Source of the DNA: Bernardetia sp.
Lineage (GTDB): Bacteria > Bacteroidota > Bacteroidia > Cytophagales > Bernardetiaceae
Length of the DNA: 46,834 nucleotides
Reading direction: 5' to 3'
Assembly (NCBI GenBank): GCA_020630575.1
Contig: JAHDBD010000032.1
Location: 1-46,834, forward strand
This document shows, piece after piece, positions 1 to 9,292 of this stretch. The position numbers and the translations under genes were made by a program. Within the stretch, counting starts at the first letter, position 1; the number at the start of each line of letters is the position of its first letter. A model generated the notes under the pieces. It searched no databases. It was not told the DNA's origin and was given only the letters and a program-made list of their open reading frames with translations.

Positions 1-2321
1 ACACAGATGCAGGAAACTGTACAGCTTCAAATGTAGATTTAGGAACACCAGTAACTGATGATAACTGTGGAGTTGCAACTACAACAAATGATGCACCTAC
101 TGTTTTCCCAATCGGAACAACAATTGTTACATGGACTGTAACAGATAACAGTGGAAATACAGCAACAGCGACACAAGAAGTGATTGTTACACCTATTTCA
201 GAACTGACTTATTCAGCAACTATTTTTACTGAAAGTGTTCCCACTTCTGGACAAATAGATAATGAGCTGACTATTTATAGTTCGCCTTGTGGAATTTTTG
301 AAGGAACAAACGGAGAAGATTTTGTTGCAACAGGAAAAGTAGTTATTACAAATATCCCTGCTGGTCTTACAGCTTCTATTATTTATCAAAATAATGGCGA
401 ATTAGCTTTTAGTCTTTTGGGAACAGCTACTTCACATACAAATACCGATGATATAAATGACTTAAGTGTTGTCTTTGACAATACAGCATTTATCCAAGGT
501 GTTACCAACACAGATGTTACTAATTTCTCTGTTAATAACTTACAGATTGATTTTTCAGAAGTTAATTCTGGAGGTGGTGGAAATACAGGAGGAACAAATG
601 GAGGTATAGCTAACCCTGTTACAAATCTTACTGCAACAGTGATTTCTACTAACCAAAACTTACTTACTTGGACACTCCCAGTAGGAACAGCTACAGGTTA
701 TCGTATTTATAGAAATGGTGGTTTAATAGCAACTCTTACCAATGGAACAATTATTTCTTATTTAGACGAAAACCTTAATTCAGATACATTTTATTCGTAT
801 AAATTAGTAGTAATAAATGGAAATGCTATTTCACAGCCTAAATTTGCCTCAGAACGCACTTTACCAGAAGCTCCACTTTTGATTTCTACAAATGAAATTT
901 GTGAAGGTCAAGAGGCAATAGTTGAAGTAAGAAGCACTGGAAGCAGATATCGTATTTATGAAAGTCAAGATGCTATGACTCCAATCTTTGAAAGTAATAA
1001 CTCAACTATAAAACTTCCTTCTGTTTATCAAAACACTCTCTTTTATGTAAGTGTATTTAGTAATGGAAGAGAAAGTGAGAAAACTGCTATTCAAGTAATT
1101 GTTCAGCCAACTTTTGAAGCAATTATTTTAGGAGAAAATGAGCTTATTTCTTGTCAAGGTTCTACAACTTTACAAGCACAAACGGTAAGCAACGCAATTT
1201 CTTACACTTGGCTTAGAAGTGGAATAGTGGTAGGAAGTGGAGAAAATTATCAAGCTAATTTCTCTGGAAACTATCAAGTCAGAATTGAAAGAGGAAACTG
1301 TCTTGAAATCTCAGAGCCTATAAGAGTTCTTCTAAATTATGCTCCTTTAGCAAAAATACAACAACAAAATAATGTTGGTTTCTGTGAAAGTGGCACAATT
1401 AATATTGCTAATTCTGCATTACAATCAAACTCAAATACAACTTATGAGTGGTTATTTGATAATGATATCGTAGGAACAGAAAATAGCCTCACAGTTACTC
1501 AAAGTGGAAATTATACATTGAGAGCGACTCAAAATGGTTGTAGTTCCGAAACAACTATCAATGTTACAGTTACAGATTTGCCTTCTGAATTGCTTATGCA
1601 ATCTTCTGCTAATGTCGTTTGTCCTAATACCGAAGTAACTTTGACTACTGAATCTATTCCAAATGTAACTTATCAATGGTTTAGAAATGAACGTTTAATT
1701 AGTAATAATGGAACAAATAAACTAACTACAAAAATAGCTGGAAAGTACAAAGTAAAAATTAGTCAGAATAACTGTGAATTGATTTCTAATGAAACAGAAA
1801 TTGAAATTTTGCAAGTTCCGACGACTTATTTACGTAAGTCTGAAACTACTCTTTTTGTAGAACAACAAAATGGAAATAATCAAAATATAGCTTCTATTTC
1901 TTGGATATTAAATGGTGAAGTTATTACAGCTTTTGAAGAACAAACGATGATTACTCCAGAAGAAAGTGGTAATTATTCAGCAGTTGTTACGTATCAAACT
2001 GATTGTCAAACACAAACCAGAACTGTTTCATTCAGAGTTATCGAAGTAGTAACAGGAGAAAAAGACGAAAAACAAACCAACTGGAATGTTTATCCAAACC
2101 CTAGTACAGATGGAAATTTTGTGATAGAATTTGGAACTTCTTTATTGGAAAATACAGAAATAACTATTTTTGATGCTACAGGTAGAATTGTTTATACGCA
2201 ATCCTTAAAAAAAGGAAGTAGCAAAGAACAAATAAATCTTAGCAAAATGGCTCAAGGAATGTATGTCTTGAAAGCCTATTCTGATAAACAAACTTTTGTT
2301 AAGCAATTGATTATAAATTAA
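1..2321 (+). CDS. T9SS-secreted surface protein, HYR/FN3/Ig-like (5' partial)
   Basis: The gene runs in from the left edge: the frame is open from base 3, and the visible first residues (TDAGNCTA..., TVTDNSGNTA) form the end of a HYR domain, so the GTG at 180 is not the real start. About 772 residues are visible. After the HYR end come a low-complexity Gly/Asn linker (near base 575-605), a fibronectin-III-like domain (NPVTNLTATV...YRIYRNG, near 615-850), then several Ig-like/PKD-like repeats with Cys pairs and GNYxV motifs (about 1100-2040). The last ~75 residues are a type A T9SS sorting domain (VYPNPSTDGNF, then GMYVLKA...KQLIIN). The protein should be exported through Sec, then through T9SS to the cell surface, with the C-terminal domain cleaved. 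Binding partner unknown; adhesion or matrix function is inference. Its last ~1.2 kb is paralogous to the end of the next gene. Confidence 0.9.
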   Translation, partial: TDAGNCTASNVDLGTPVTDDNCGVATTTNDAPTVFPIGTTIVTWTVTDNSGNTATATQEVIVTPISELTYSATIFTESVPTSGQIDNELTIYSSPCGIFEGTNGEDFVATGKVVITNIPAGLTASIIYQNNGELAFSLLGTATSHTNTDDINDLSVVFDNTAFIQGVTNTDVTNFSVNNLQIDFSEVNSGGGGNTGGTNGGIANPVTNLTATVISTNQNLLTWTLPVGTATGYRIYRNGGLIATLTNGTIISYLDENLNSDTFYSYKLVVINGNAISQPKFASERTLPEAPLLISTNEICEGQEAIVEVRSTGSRYRIYESQDAMTPIFESNNSTIKLPSVYQNTLFYVSVFSNGRESEKTAIQVIVQPTFEAIILGENELISCQGSTTLQAQTVSNAISYTWLRSGIVVGSGENYQANFSGNYQVRIERGNCLEISEPIRVLLNYAPLAKIQQQNNVGFCESGTINIANSALQSNSNTTYEWLFDNDIVGTENSLTVTQSGNYTLRATQNGCSSETTINVTVTDLPSELLMQSSANVVCPNTEVTLTTESIPNVTYQWFRNERLISNNGTNKLTTKIAGKYKVKISQNNCELISNETEIEILQVPTTYLRKSETTLFVEQQNGNNQNIASISWILNGEVITAFEEQTMITPEESGNYSAVVTYQTDCQTQTRTVSFRVIEVVTGEKDEKQTNWNVYPNPSTDGNFVIEFGTSLLENTEITIFDATGRIVYTQSLKKGSSKEQINLSKMAQGMYVLKAYSDKQTFVKQLIIN

Positions 2322-2363
2322 AAAGCCAAAATAAAAAACATAGCTTATCACGGTTTATTTGAT

Positions 2364-2409
2364 AGTCTCATTTTTTAATAATGATATATTATTATTAAAA
2401 AATGAGACT
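2364..2409 (+). terminator. perfect 19-bp hairpin between the two T9SS cargo genes
   Basis: Arm 2364-2382 (agtctcattttttaataat) is the exact reverse complement of 2391-2409, with an 8-nt loop. A short T run follows. It lies 43 bp after the upstream stop and before the start of the next gene, so it probably terminates the first gene; a role as a 5'-leader structure is also possible. Confidence 0.7.
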
Positions 2410-2503
2410 TGTTTTTACCCTTTTACTAATTATCAGAACTATAAATCAAAGCTATTTTTACAAAAAAAAGAATCCCTTACCACAAATTTCAAAAGACACA
2501 ATA

Positions 2504-5500
2504 ATGAAACAATCTTTACATTTCAAAAAAAACATCTCATTTTTCTTTTCTTTATTCTTTTTATTAATTAGTTGGCAAGTCCAAGCACAATGGAAAACAT
2601 TAATAACTAGCCCTAACAATACTAGTATAACCTATGATGAGAGTCTTGTTACTGACTCTCAAGATAATGCTTATTTTGTTTTAGAAGAAAATACTGAAAG
2701 AATATCAAAAGTCATAAAGTTTGATGGAAATACTCAAACAGAATTAGGTTCAGAAGGCTTTGCAGTAGAAACAGAATATACAAGTATTGCAATAGATAAT
2801 AATGATATTATTTATGTTGCTTATAATGACCTTACATTAAATAGAGCTACTACCGTCAAAAAATTTGATGGTACAAACTGGGTTCTTGTAGGTAATGCTG
2901 GTTTTAGCTCCCCCAACTCTACAAATCAAAGTTTAGAAATTGATAATAACGGTACTCCTTATGTTCTTTTTATAGATGAAAATGAAAGAAATAGCTTTGT
3001 TATGAAGTTTAATGGCACAAACTGGGTAAACGTTGGAGCTGGTGTGAGTGCTGCAAATGCAGGTGCTGTTACTCTTAACAGACTAAAAATAAATAGCAAC
3101 AATATTCCTTATGTTATGCACAACAACATAGAGTTGGCAAGTCAGATTTCAGTAAAGAAATTTGATGGCACTAACTGGGTAAGCGTTGGTAATGAAGGTT
3201 TTACAGGTTTCACAGAAATTGACTTACAGAATAGTAGTTTTGCTATTTCTTCTAGTGATGTTCCTTATGTTGCTTTTCAAGATTTTGCACAGGGTAATAA
3301 AGTTAGTGTCATGAAATTTGATGGGAATAACTGGGTTCTTGTAGGTAATGCTGGTTTTACAGCAAATGCTGGTGCTTTTCCAAGTATTGTAATAGGGCAA
3401 AATGAAATTCCTTATGTATCTTATAAAGATGCAGCATTTTCTAAAGCCAATGTAATGAAATTTGATAACGGAGGATGGGTACATGTAGGCTCTCCAGATT
3501 TTGCTGTCCCTGTTACAGACTTACAAAATTTAGCTATATCTTCTTCTGACAAACTTTATTTATTATTTCATAATGCACTTAACAACTTCTATGCAACTCT
3601 CATGACTTTTGAGACTTCTTCTGCACCACAACTAACTATTCAAGCAGATAGAGAAGAAATATACGATAACCAAACATTTAATATCGGAGCTGTAGATTAT
3701 ACCTGTACGGCTAATACAATCACAAAAACATTTACAATAAGAAATGCTGGTTTTAGTGATTTAGTTTTGAATGGTAACCCTTTTATACAGATTTCTGGCT
3801 CATCAGATTTTACAGTTAGTCAAGTTAGAAGTAATACAATAGCTTCTTTTGAAGCACAAACTTTTACAGTTACATTCAAACCTACACGAGCAGCTACTCA
3901 AACGGCAATAATATCTATAAGAAGTAATGACCCTAGCAATACTCCCTATACCTTTAATATTACAGGTTCAGGTGTTTATGGAATTCCTAGTCCTATTAAC
4001 CGTATTGTTTATGACAGTCCAAACACTCCATCAGTTTTTTTTGGAACATCTGTAGCAATATGGAATAACTATATGGTAGTAGGCTCTCCAGAAGAACAAG
4101 AGGCTATTGTTTATAAATATAATGGAATATCTTGGCAAGAAGATGCTGTTTTGAAAGGCACTAATAATTTACCTTTAGGAAATACACTAGATTTTGGATA
4201 TGCAGTAGATATATATGAAGATTATATCGTAGTTGGAGGTTGGAGAGATAGCTTTAGAGGAGCTGCTTATGTATTTCACAAAGAAGGGAGTAATTGGATT
4301 CAACAAGCACGATTGACAGCAAGTGATAGACAAGTTGATGATTACTTTGGACGAAGTGTAGCCATTGATCAAGAACATATTATTATTGGAGCTTGGGGAG
4401 AAGATGCAGCAGGAGGTTCAGCAGGAGCAGCATACATCTATAAGAGAGAAGGTACTACATGGTCAGAACAAGCTAAATTGGCTTCTAATGATTTGAATGG
4501 ATTTGACCTATTTGGGTTTACTGTCGACATACAAAATGACTGGGCAATTGTGGGAGCTTTAAGACAAAAAACCAATGATTCAGATGAAGGAGCTGTTTAT
4601 ACATTTCGTAGAAATGAAAATACTTGGACACAAATAGACAAACTTCAACCTAATGATGTTTCACAAGGAATGAATTTTGGTCAATCTATTTCTATTTCAG
4701 GAAATCAACTAGCCATAGGAACAGATAGAAATAATAACAATAAAGGAGCAGCTTATATTTACAAATATAATGGAGCTAACTGGATAGAAGAATCAAAAAT
4801 AACTGCTAGTGATGCTGTTAGTAATACTCTTTTTGGTACATCTTTGAGCCTTTACGGAAACTACCTTTTAGTAGGAGTTCCATTTGAATCTAGCACAAAT
4901 TCGACATCAGGAGCTGCTTACTTCTATAAAAAAGAAGGAGCTAACTGGTCAGAGATTGCAAAAATAAAACCTTCTCCTGCTCAATTTGATGAATATGTGG
5001 GTGGTAGTGTTGCCTTACATGCCAATAAACTTGTGATAGGAGCGCAAGGGTATCGTTCTAGCAATGGAGTACCGATAGGTGCTGTTTATGTTTCTGATTT
5101 TGGAGGTTCTAAAATAGAAGTAACAGGCAATAATAACTATATTCTAAACGGTAGTTCATACGCTACTACAAGTACAGGAACAGATTTTGGAATTGCTGAT
5201 GCTTGTAATGCTGGTTCTATTACTAGAGAATTTACAATTACTAATAAAGGCTGTACAACAATAAATTTAACTGGAAACCCCCTTATTTCTATTAATGGTT
5301 CTTCTGATTTTGTAGTTAATAATTTTACTACCACTTCTATAGCTGCAAATGCTAGTGCTACTTTTTCAGTTACTTATACGCCAAATGTTATAGGAGTTCA
5401 AAATGCTACTATTTCTATCAAAAATAGTGATGTAGATAATTCGCTATATACATTTGCAATACAAGCCCTAAAAAAAGATGATAATCAGACAGCTTTTGAG

Positions 5501-6688
5501 GCAATTATTTTAGGAGAGAGCGAACGTATTTCTTGTCAAAACTCTATATCATTAGAAGCACAAAGTGTAAGTAATGCAACTTCTTATACGTGGCTCAAAG
5601 ATGGCATTGAAGTAGGAAATGGAATAAACTATGAAGCAACTTCTTCTGGAGATTATCAAGTAAAAATTAAAAGAGAAAACTGTCTAGTAACATCTGAATC
5701 TGTAACAGTTCTTGTAAACTATGCTCCTTTATCAGAAATACAACAACAAAATAATATTAGTTTTTGTGGAAGTGGAATACTTAATATTACTAGTTCTACA
5801 CTACAATCAAACTCAAATGCTAGTTATGAATGGTTATTTAACAATAATGTAATTGGTACAGAAACAGAATTAAGAGTTACTCAAAGTGGAAACTATACAT
5901 TGAGAGCAACAAAAAATGGCTGTAGTTCAGAAACTACTATTACTATTTCCATTACAGATTCAAACTTACCTTCTGAATTAATATTGCAATCTTCTGCCAC
6001 CACTCTTTGTACTAATGTAGATTTGACTTTGACAACTGAATCTATTTCAAATGTAAAATATGAATGGTTTAGAAATGATAGTTTGATTGTTAGTAATGGA
6101 ACAAACAAATTAATGATAGATACAGCAGGAAAATATAGGGTAAAAGTTAGTCTAAACGACTGTGAACTTATTTCTAATGAAATTGAGATTTTTCAAGCTC
6201 CAACACCATATTTGAACACCTCTGAAACAACTATTTTTATAGAACAAGAGGCAGATAATCAAAATATAGTTTCTGTTTCATGGAAACTTGATGATGAAGT
6301 TGTAACAGAATTTGATGGACAAATAACAATTACGCCTAAGAAAAGTGGCTCTTATTTGGCAGTTGTTACTTATCAATCTGGTTGTATAAAACAAACAGAA
6401 GCAATTTCATTTGTAGTGCAAGAGGAAAATGATAATCAGCCAAATGACTGGGTTATCTATCCAAACCCTAGTACAGATGGAAATTTTGAAATAGAATTTG
6501 TTTTTCCTGTCTCAGAAGATATAGAAATAACTATTTTTGATGCAATAGGAAGAACTATTTGGATTCAACCTTTCCAAAAAGGAAGCAACAAACAATCATT
6601 TTATCTCAATAAAATGGCTCAAGGAATGTATATTATTAAAACCTATTCTAATAATCAAACTTCTATTAAACAGCTCATCATAAAATAA
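2504..6688 (+). CDS. Giant T9SS cargo protein, beta-propeller/FG-GAP with HYDIN-type and Ig-like domains
   Basis: I place the start at ATG 2504, because it opens directly into a signal peptide (MKQSLHFKK, hydrophobic core, VQAQ cleavage) and an upstream start would add 34 charged residues inside the hairpin region. It encodes 1394 aa. In order: six or so propeller-like repeats with the recurrent KFDGTNWVxVGxxGF motif (about residues 35-370); a choice-of-anchor D/HYDIN-type domain (about 375-500); FG-GAP-like repeats with FGxSVxI...xxIVGA...GAAYIYxxxG (about 505-880); a second choice-of-anchor D domain (about 890-1020); Ig-like repeats closely related to those of the upstream gene; and a type A T9SS sorting domain (YPNPSTDGNF...KQLIIK). 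Likely a large secreted or surface-anchored protein; ligand unknown. Confidence 0.9.
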   Translation: MKQSLHFKKNISFFFSLFFLLISWQVQAQWKTLITSPNNTSITYDESLVTDSQDNAYFVLEENTERISKVIKFDGNTQTELGSEGFAVETEYTSIAIDNNDIIYVAYNDLTLNRATTVKKFDGTNWVLVGNAGFSSPNSTNQSLEIDNNGTPYVLFIDENERNSFVMKFNGTNWVNVGAGVSAANAGAVTLNRLKINSNNIPYVMHNNIELASQISVKKFDGTNWVSVGNEGFTGFTEIDLQNSSFAISSSDVPYVAFQDFAQGNKVSVMKFDGNNWVLVGNAGFTANAGAFPSIVIGQNEIPYVSYKDAAFSKANVMKFDNGGWVHVGSPDFAVPVTDLQNLAISSSDKLYLLFHNALNNFYATLMTFETSSAPQLTIQADREEIYDNQTFNIGAVDYTCTANTITKTFTIRNAGFSDLVLNGNPFIQISGSSDFTVSQVRSNTIASFEAQTFTVTFKPTRAATQTAIISIRSNDPSNTPYTFNITGSGVYGIPSPINRIVYDSPNTPSVFFGTSVAIWNNYMVVGSPEEQEAIVYKYNGISWQEDAVLKGTNNLPLGNTLDFGYAVDIYEDYIVVGGWRDSFRGAAYVFHKEGSNWIQQARLTASDRQVDDYFGRSVAIDQEHIIIGAWGEDAAGGSAGAAYIYKREGTTWSEQAKLASNDLNGFDLFGFTVDIQNDWAIVGALRQKTNDSDEGAVYTFRRNENTWTQIDKLQPNDVSQGMNFGQSISISGNQLAIGTDRNNNNKGAAYIYKYNGANWIEESKITASDAVSNTLFGTSLSLYGNYLLVGVPFESSTNSTSGAAYFYKKEGANWSEIAKIKPSPAQFDEYVGGSVALHANKLVIGAQGYRSSNGVPIGAVYVSDFGGSKIEVTGNNNYILNGSSYATTSTGTDFGIADACNAGSITREFTITNKGCTTINLTGNPLISINGSSDFVVNNFTTTSIAANASATFSVTYTPNVIGVQNATISIKNSDVDNSLYTFAIQALKKDDNQTAFEAIILGESERISCQNSISLEAQSVSNATSYTWLKDGIEVGNGINYEATSSGDYQVKIKRENCLVTSESVTVLVNYAPLSEIQQQNNISFCGSGILNITSSTLQSNSNASYEWLFNNNVIGTETELRVTQSGNYTLRATKNGCSSETTITISITDSNLPSELILQSSATTLCTNVDLTLTTESISNVKYEWFRNDSLIVSNGTNKLMIDTAGKYRVKVSLNDCELISNEIEIFQAPTPYLNTSETTIFIEQEADNQNIVSVSWKLDDEVVTEFDGQITITPKKSGSYLAVVTYQSGCIKQTEAISFVVQEENDNQPNDWVIYPNPSTDGNFEIEFVFPVSEDIEITIFDAIGRTIWIQPFQKGSNKQSFYLNKMAQGMYIIKTYSNNQTSIKQLIIK

Positions 6689-6696
6689 TAGTTTTT

Positions 6697-6720
6697 TTAG
6701 AAGTCAGACTTAAAATTTAG
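6697..6720. repeat. degenerate TTAGAAGTCAGA repeat, copy 1
   Basis: Begins 9 bp after the stop codon at 6688. Its core ttagaagtcaga is the reverse complement of tctgacttctaa at 6874-6885, so the two flank the intergenic segment as an inverted pair. Confidence 0.5.
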
Positions 6721-6726
6721 AAAAAG

Positions 6727-6766
6727 CTACCTAAAATATTTTAACTGTATTTTGGGTAGTTTTTTT
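6727..6766 (+). terminator. Rho-independent terminator after the T9SS cargo gene
   Basis: Arms 6727-6738 (ctacctaaaata) and 6748-6759 (tattttgggtag) pair over 12 bp with one G-U, followed by seven Ts. It lies 39 bp past the stop of the giant cargo gene. Confidence 0.8.
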
Positions 6767-6863
6767 GATATTCTCTTGATTAAAATATATTTGTATTTTA
6801 CTTCATTTTCTACAAACTCTGTGTTTGAATGTATTAGCTTTGCTGCTTTATTAGGTCGCATTT

Positions 6864-6896
6864 ACTTCTAAAATCTGACTTCTAATTTCTAAATTT
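6864..6896. repeat. degenerate CTTCTAA repeat, copy 2
   Basis: A run of imperfect acttctaa/aatctg/acttctaa/tttctaa words that runs into the stop codon of the minus-strand UbiA gene (6895-6897). Related words recur at 6697, 23748 and 25830. Confidence 0.5.
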
Positions 6897-7779
6897 ACAT
6901 CAAAGTAATCACCGTAAAGTAAGCAATCATACTTAGCGACGACAAAACATTCAGTAACATCGTTCTTTGAAAATTAGCTTGCTCAGCATCTTTCCATGAA
7001 AGAAAAGTCCAATAAACAAAATAAAGCAATACAGGAGCTAAGAAAGCCTGAAAAAGCCAAAAATAAAATTCGTATTGATACGTAGAGAAATAAAAATAAA
7101 ACCCTACTGTTGCTATTCCAAAAAATAAAATGGTAAAAATGAATGTTCCACGAATGCCTAAAAGCAAACTAATTGTTTTGTCGCCTCGCTTTGAATCTTC
7201 TTCATGTTGATAAATCTGTGTCATGGGATAAGAACCCAAAAGCAAAACAGAAATCAGAGCAGCAGCAAAAAGATGTCTTTCTTGAAAAAACACTTCAAAA
7301 CCATTTTGAGCAGTCAAAAAATCTTTTTCAAAGGCAAGCACACACATCAAATACGTGCATGCACCCTGAAAAATTCCGACTGTCAGCCATCCACCAATTG
7401 CATATTTTTTTAGTCTAATACTTGGATGACTATATGCCTTAGACATCAATCCATACATAAAAACTAATAAAGTAAATTGCCAATTCACAAAAAGGAAGCT
7501 AAAAAAAAGTCCTATTATATCAAAAATAAGTGAGGTAGTGAGCAAGTCTTGATTTACTTTAGGTGGGTTTTTCAAGCCTCCAATACTTCCTTCATCTTTA
7601 TCGTAAAAACTATTAAATCCATTACTGGCAGGGTAAACGAAAATATGAAGAATCACAAACACAATAACATACATTTGCCACGTTAAATGCACAGCTTGAC
7701 TAGCTGCAAAACAAAAAACAGGCATCAAAAAAATAGAAAATGGAATGCGAAGATGAAGAAGAGTAGAGCGAGTAATCAT
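6895..7779 (-). CDS. UbiA-family prenyltransferase-like integral membrane protein
   Basis: A 294-aa polytopic protein with about eight hydrophobic segments. The first UbiA aspartate region is seen at residues 53-66 (NGFNSFYDKDEG, N56 and D60/D62) and the second in the loop near residues 197-208 (YQHEEDSKRGDK). UbiA enzymes transfer polyprenyl groups onto aromatic or other acceptors in the membrane, using Mg bound by these aspartates, in quinone, heme O or lipid synthesis. No quinone, heme or carotenoid gene is adjacent, so the substrate cannot be told. The gene stands alone, convergent with the cargo gene, and its stop overlaps a degenerate repeat. The family call is firm, the exact reaction is not. 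Confidence 0.8.
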   Translation of the reverse strand: MITRSTLLHLRIPFSIFLMPVFCFAASQAVHLTWQMYVIVFVILHIFVYPASNGFNSFYDKDEGSIGGLKNPPKVNQDLLTTSLIFDIIGLFFSFLFVNWQFTLLVFMYGLMSKAYSHPSIRLKKYAIGGWLTVGIFQGACTYLMCVLAFEKDFLTAQNGFEVFFQERHLFAAALISVLLLGSYPMTQIYQHEEDSKRGDKTISLLLGIRGTFIFTILFFGIATVGFYFYFSTYQYEFYFWLFQAFLAPVLLYFVYWTFLSWKDAEQANFQRTMLLNVLSSLSMIAYFTVITLM

Positions 7780-8041
7780 AAATAGAGTTTAAAGATTAGA
7801 TTTCTAATTAACGAATTACGTGCTTTTTTTTCTATAATCTATTAAATGTGCAGGACTTTCTAGTTTAACTATGTCTTTTACCATTTGAATAGCTTATTTT
7901 TGTAAATAATTACTTTAAAAATTTCTATTCTATTAATAAGGAATAGCAAATAAAGACGTTTTAAAATAAAAGTCCTCTTATTATTAAGACCTTAAGGGTT
8001 TCTAAAAAAACGCAAGATAGGTTCTGTTTATATATCCATCT

Positions 8042-9292
8042 ATGAAAAAAATAATTTTCTTTTTCCTTTTCGCTTTTACCTCATTTTCTCTTTTTGCCCA
8101 ATCTGCAAGTCTTATTATGGGGAAAGCAGAAACACGAGAAACACGAGAATATGACCCAGCCACTTCTGTAGAAGGAACTTTTTTATTCCCAACTTCTTTT
8201 GGAAAAATAGCAGTAACTAATACATCACATTCAAAATTACTTAATGAGGTGGAGGTTTATCGTGTCGAACTTGTCTATTCAAAATATCCAAAAACAAATA
8301 ATTTTCAAGAAATTCAACAGCGAAAACTTAACTTAGCTCGTTTGGAAGAACTTGAAAAAACAGCTCCTCAATTGTTTAAAACTAATGTTGAGTGGGAGTT
8401 TGTGGCTCATGTTGTCAATACAGCTTCACAGGCAAAAGAATTATATCACGGTTTTGTTGTTTACTACAAAATGAAAGAGGAACAAAAAAACAAAAAAGAA
8501 GATGTTCCTGAAACTCCCAATGTTCCTAATACTCCAAATCCTGAAATTCCAGTTCCAACATTTGCTTATAATAATGAATCTAAAGAAGCTACTTTTATAA
8601 AAGAAGGCAAACCAAAACCTAATTCTACCTATCAAGTTTTTGATCGTCAAGATTGGAAAGATGTTGTTGTTGTCTGTGATTGGACAGCAAGTATGTATCA
8701 TTTTGCGACACCTGTTCTATTATGGCACAATCAAAAAAACTCACAAAGTGATACTTCTTCTATCCAGAATTTTGTATTTTTCAATGATGGCGATGATACA
8801 CCTAATAAAGAAAAAAAAATAGGAAGTACAGGAGGAATTTATGCTACCAAAACAGGAAATACTGACGAAGCCTTGCAAATGATGGAAGAATCAAAAGCAG
8901 CAGGAACAGGAGGTGATTTTCCAGAAAATGATATTGAAGCCTTAATTTATGCACAAAAAAACTATCCAAAAGCAAAATCATTAGTTTTGATTGCTGATAA
9001 TATGGCAAGTGTACGTGATATAAAATTGTTAGACGAACTCAAAAAGTCTGAAATTCCTGTTCATGTTTTGATTGCCAGAACAGAAGAAATTGATGCTATT
9101 CGTCCAGAATATTGGGATATTGCTATCCAAACCAAAGGAACAATTCATACTTTAGAAGAAGATATTTCATTAGAAGAAGCCATTCAACACAAGAAAAGAT
9201 TAGATGATTTAGCAGCCATGAGCAAGCGAGAACTAAAAAAGTTAGAACGCAAAGAAAAACGTAAATTCAAAAGGAAAAAAGGAGGATTTTAA
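8042..9292 (+). CDS. Secreted von Willebrand factor A-like protein
   Basis: A 416-aa protein with a clear signal peptide (MKKIIFFFLF...SLFAQ, cleavage about residue 20). Residues 20-145 form an N-terminal domain I do not recognise. A Pro-rich linker follows (about 155-172, PETPNVPNTPNPEIPVP), then a vWA-like fold from about 205: a hydrophobic strand leads into D213-W-T215-A-S217-M, which matches the metal-site DxSxS motif with Thr in place of the first Ser. Later come GTGGDFPENDIEA and a buried strand, LVLIADN. The C-terminus is very basic (KRELKKLERKEKRKFKRKK), perhaps for binding polyanions or the surface. Likely periplasmic or envelope-associated; function unknown. It converges on the TolC-type gene, and both stops share the palindrome TTAA at 9289-9292. 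Confidence 0.75.
   Translation: MKKIIFFFLFAFTSFSLFAQSASLIMGKAETRETREYDPATSVEGTFLFPTSFGKIAVTNTSHSKLLNEVEVYRVELVYSKYPKTNNFQEIQQRKLNLARLEELEKTAPQLFKTNVEWEFVAHVVNTASQAKELYHGFVVYYKMKEEQKNKKEDVPETPNVPNTPNPEIPVPTFAYNNESKEATFIKEGKPKPNSTYQVFDRQDWKDVVVVCDWTASMYHFATPVLLWHNQKNSQSDTSSIQNFVFFNDGDDTPNKEKKIGSTGGIYATKTGNTDEALQMMEESKAAGTGGDFPENDIEALIYAQKNYPKAKSLVLIADNMASVRDIKLLDELKKSEIPVHVLIARTEEIDAIRPEYWDIAIQTKGTIHTLEEDISLEEAIQHKKRLDDLAAMSKRELKKLERKEKRKFKRKKGGF

Noticed and set aside
180..200. GTG at 180 as the start of the first surface protein
   Set aside because: The frame is open to base 3 and the upstream residues continue an HYR domain, so the gene begins outside the window.
2402..2503. Start of the giant cargo gene at 2402
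   Set aside because: It lies within the right arm of the hairpin and gives no signal peptide; ATG 2504 opens directly into one.
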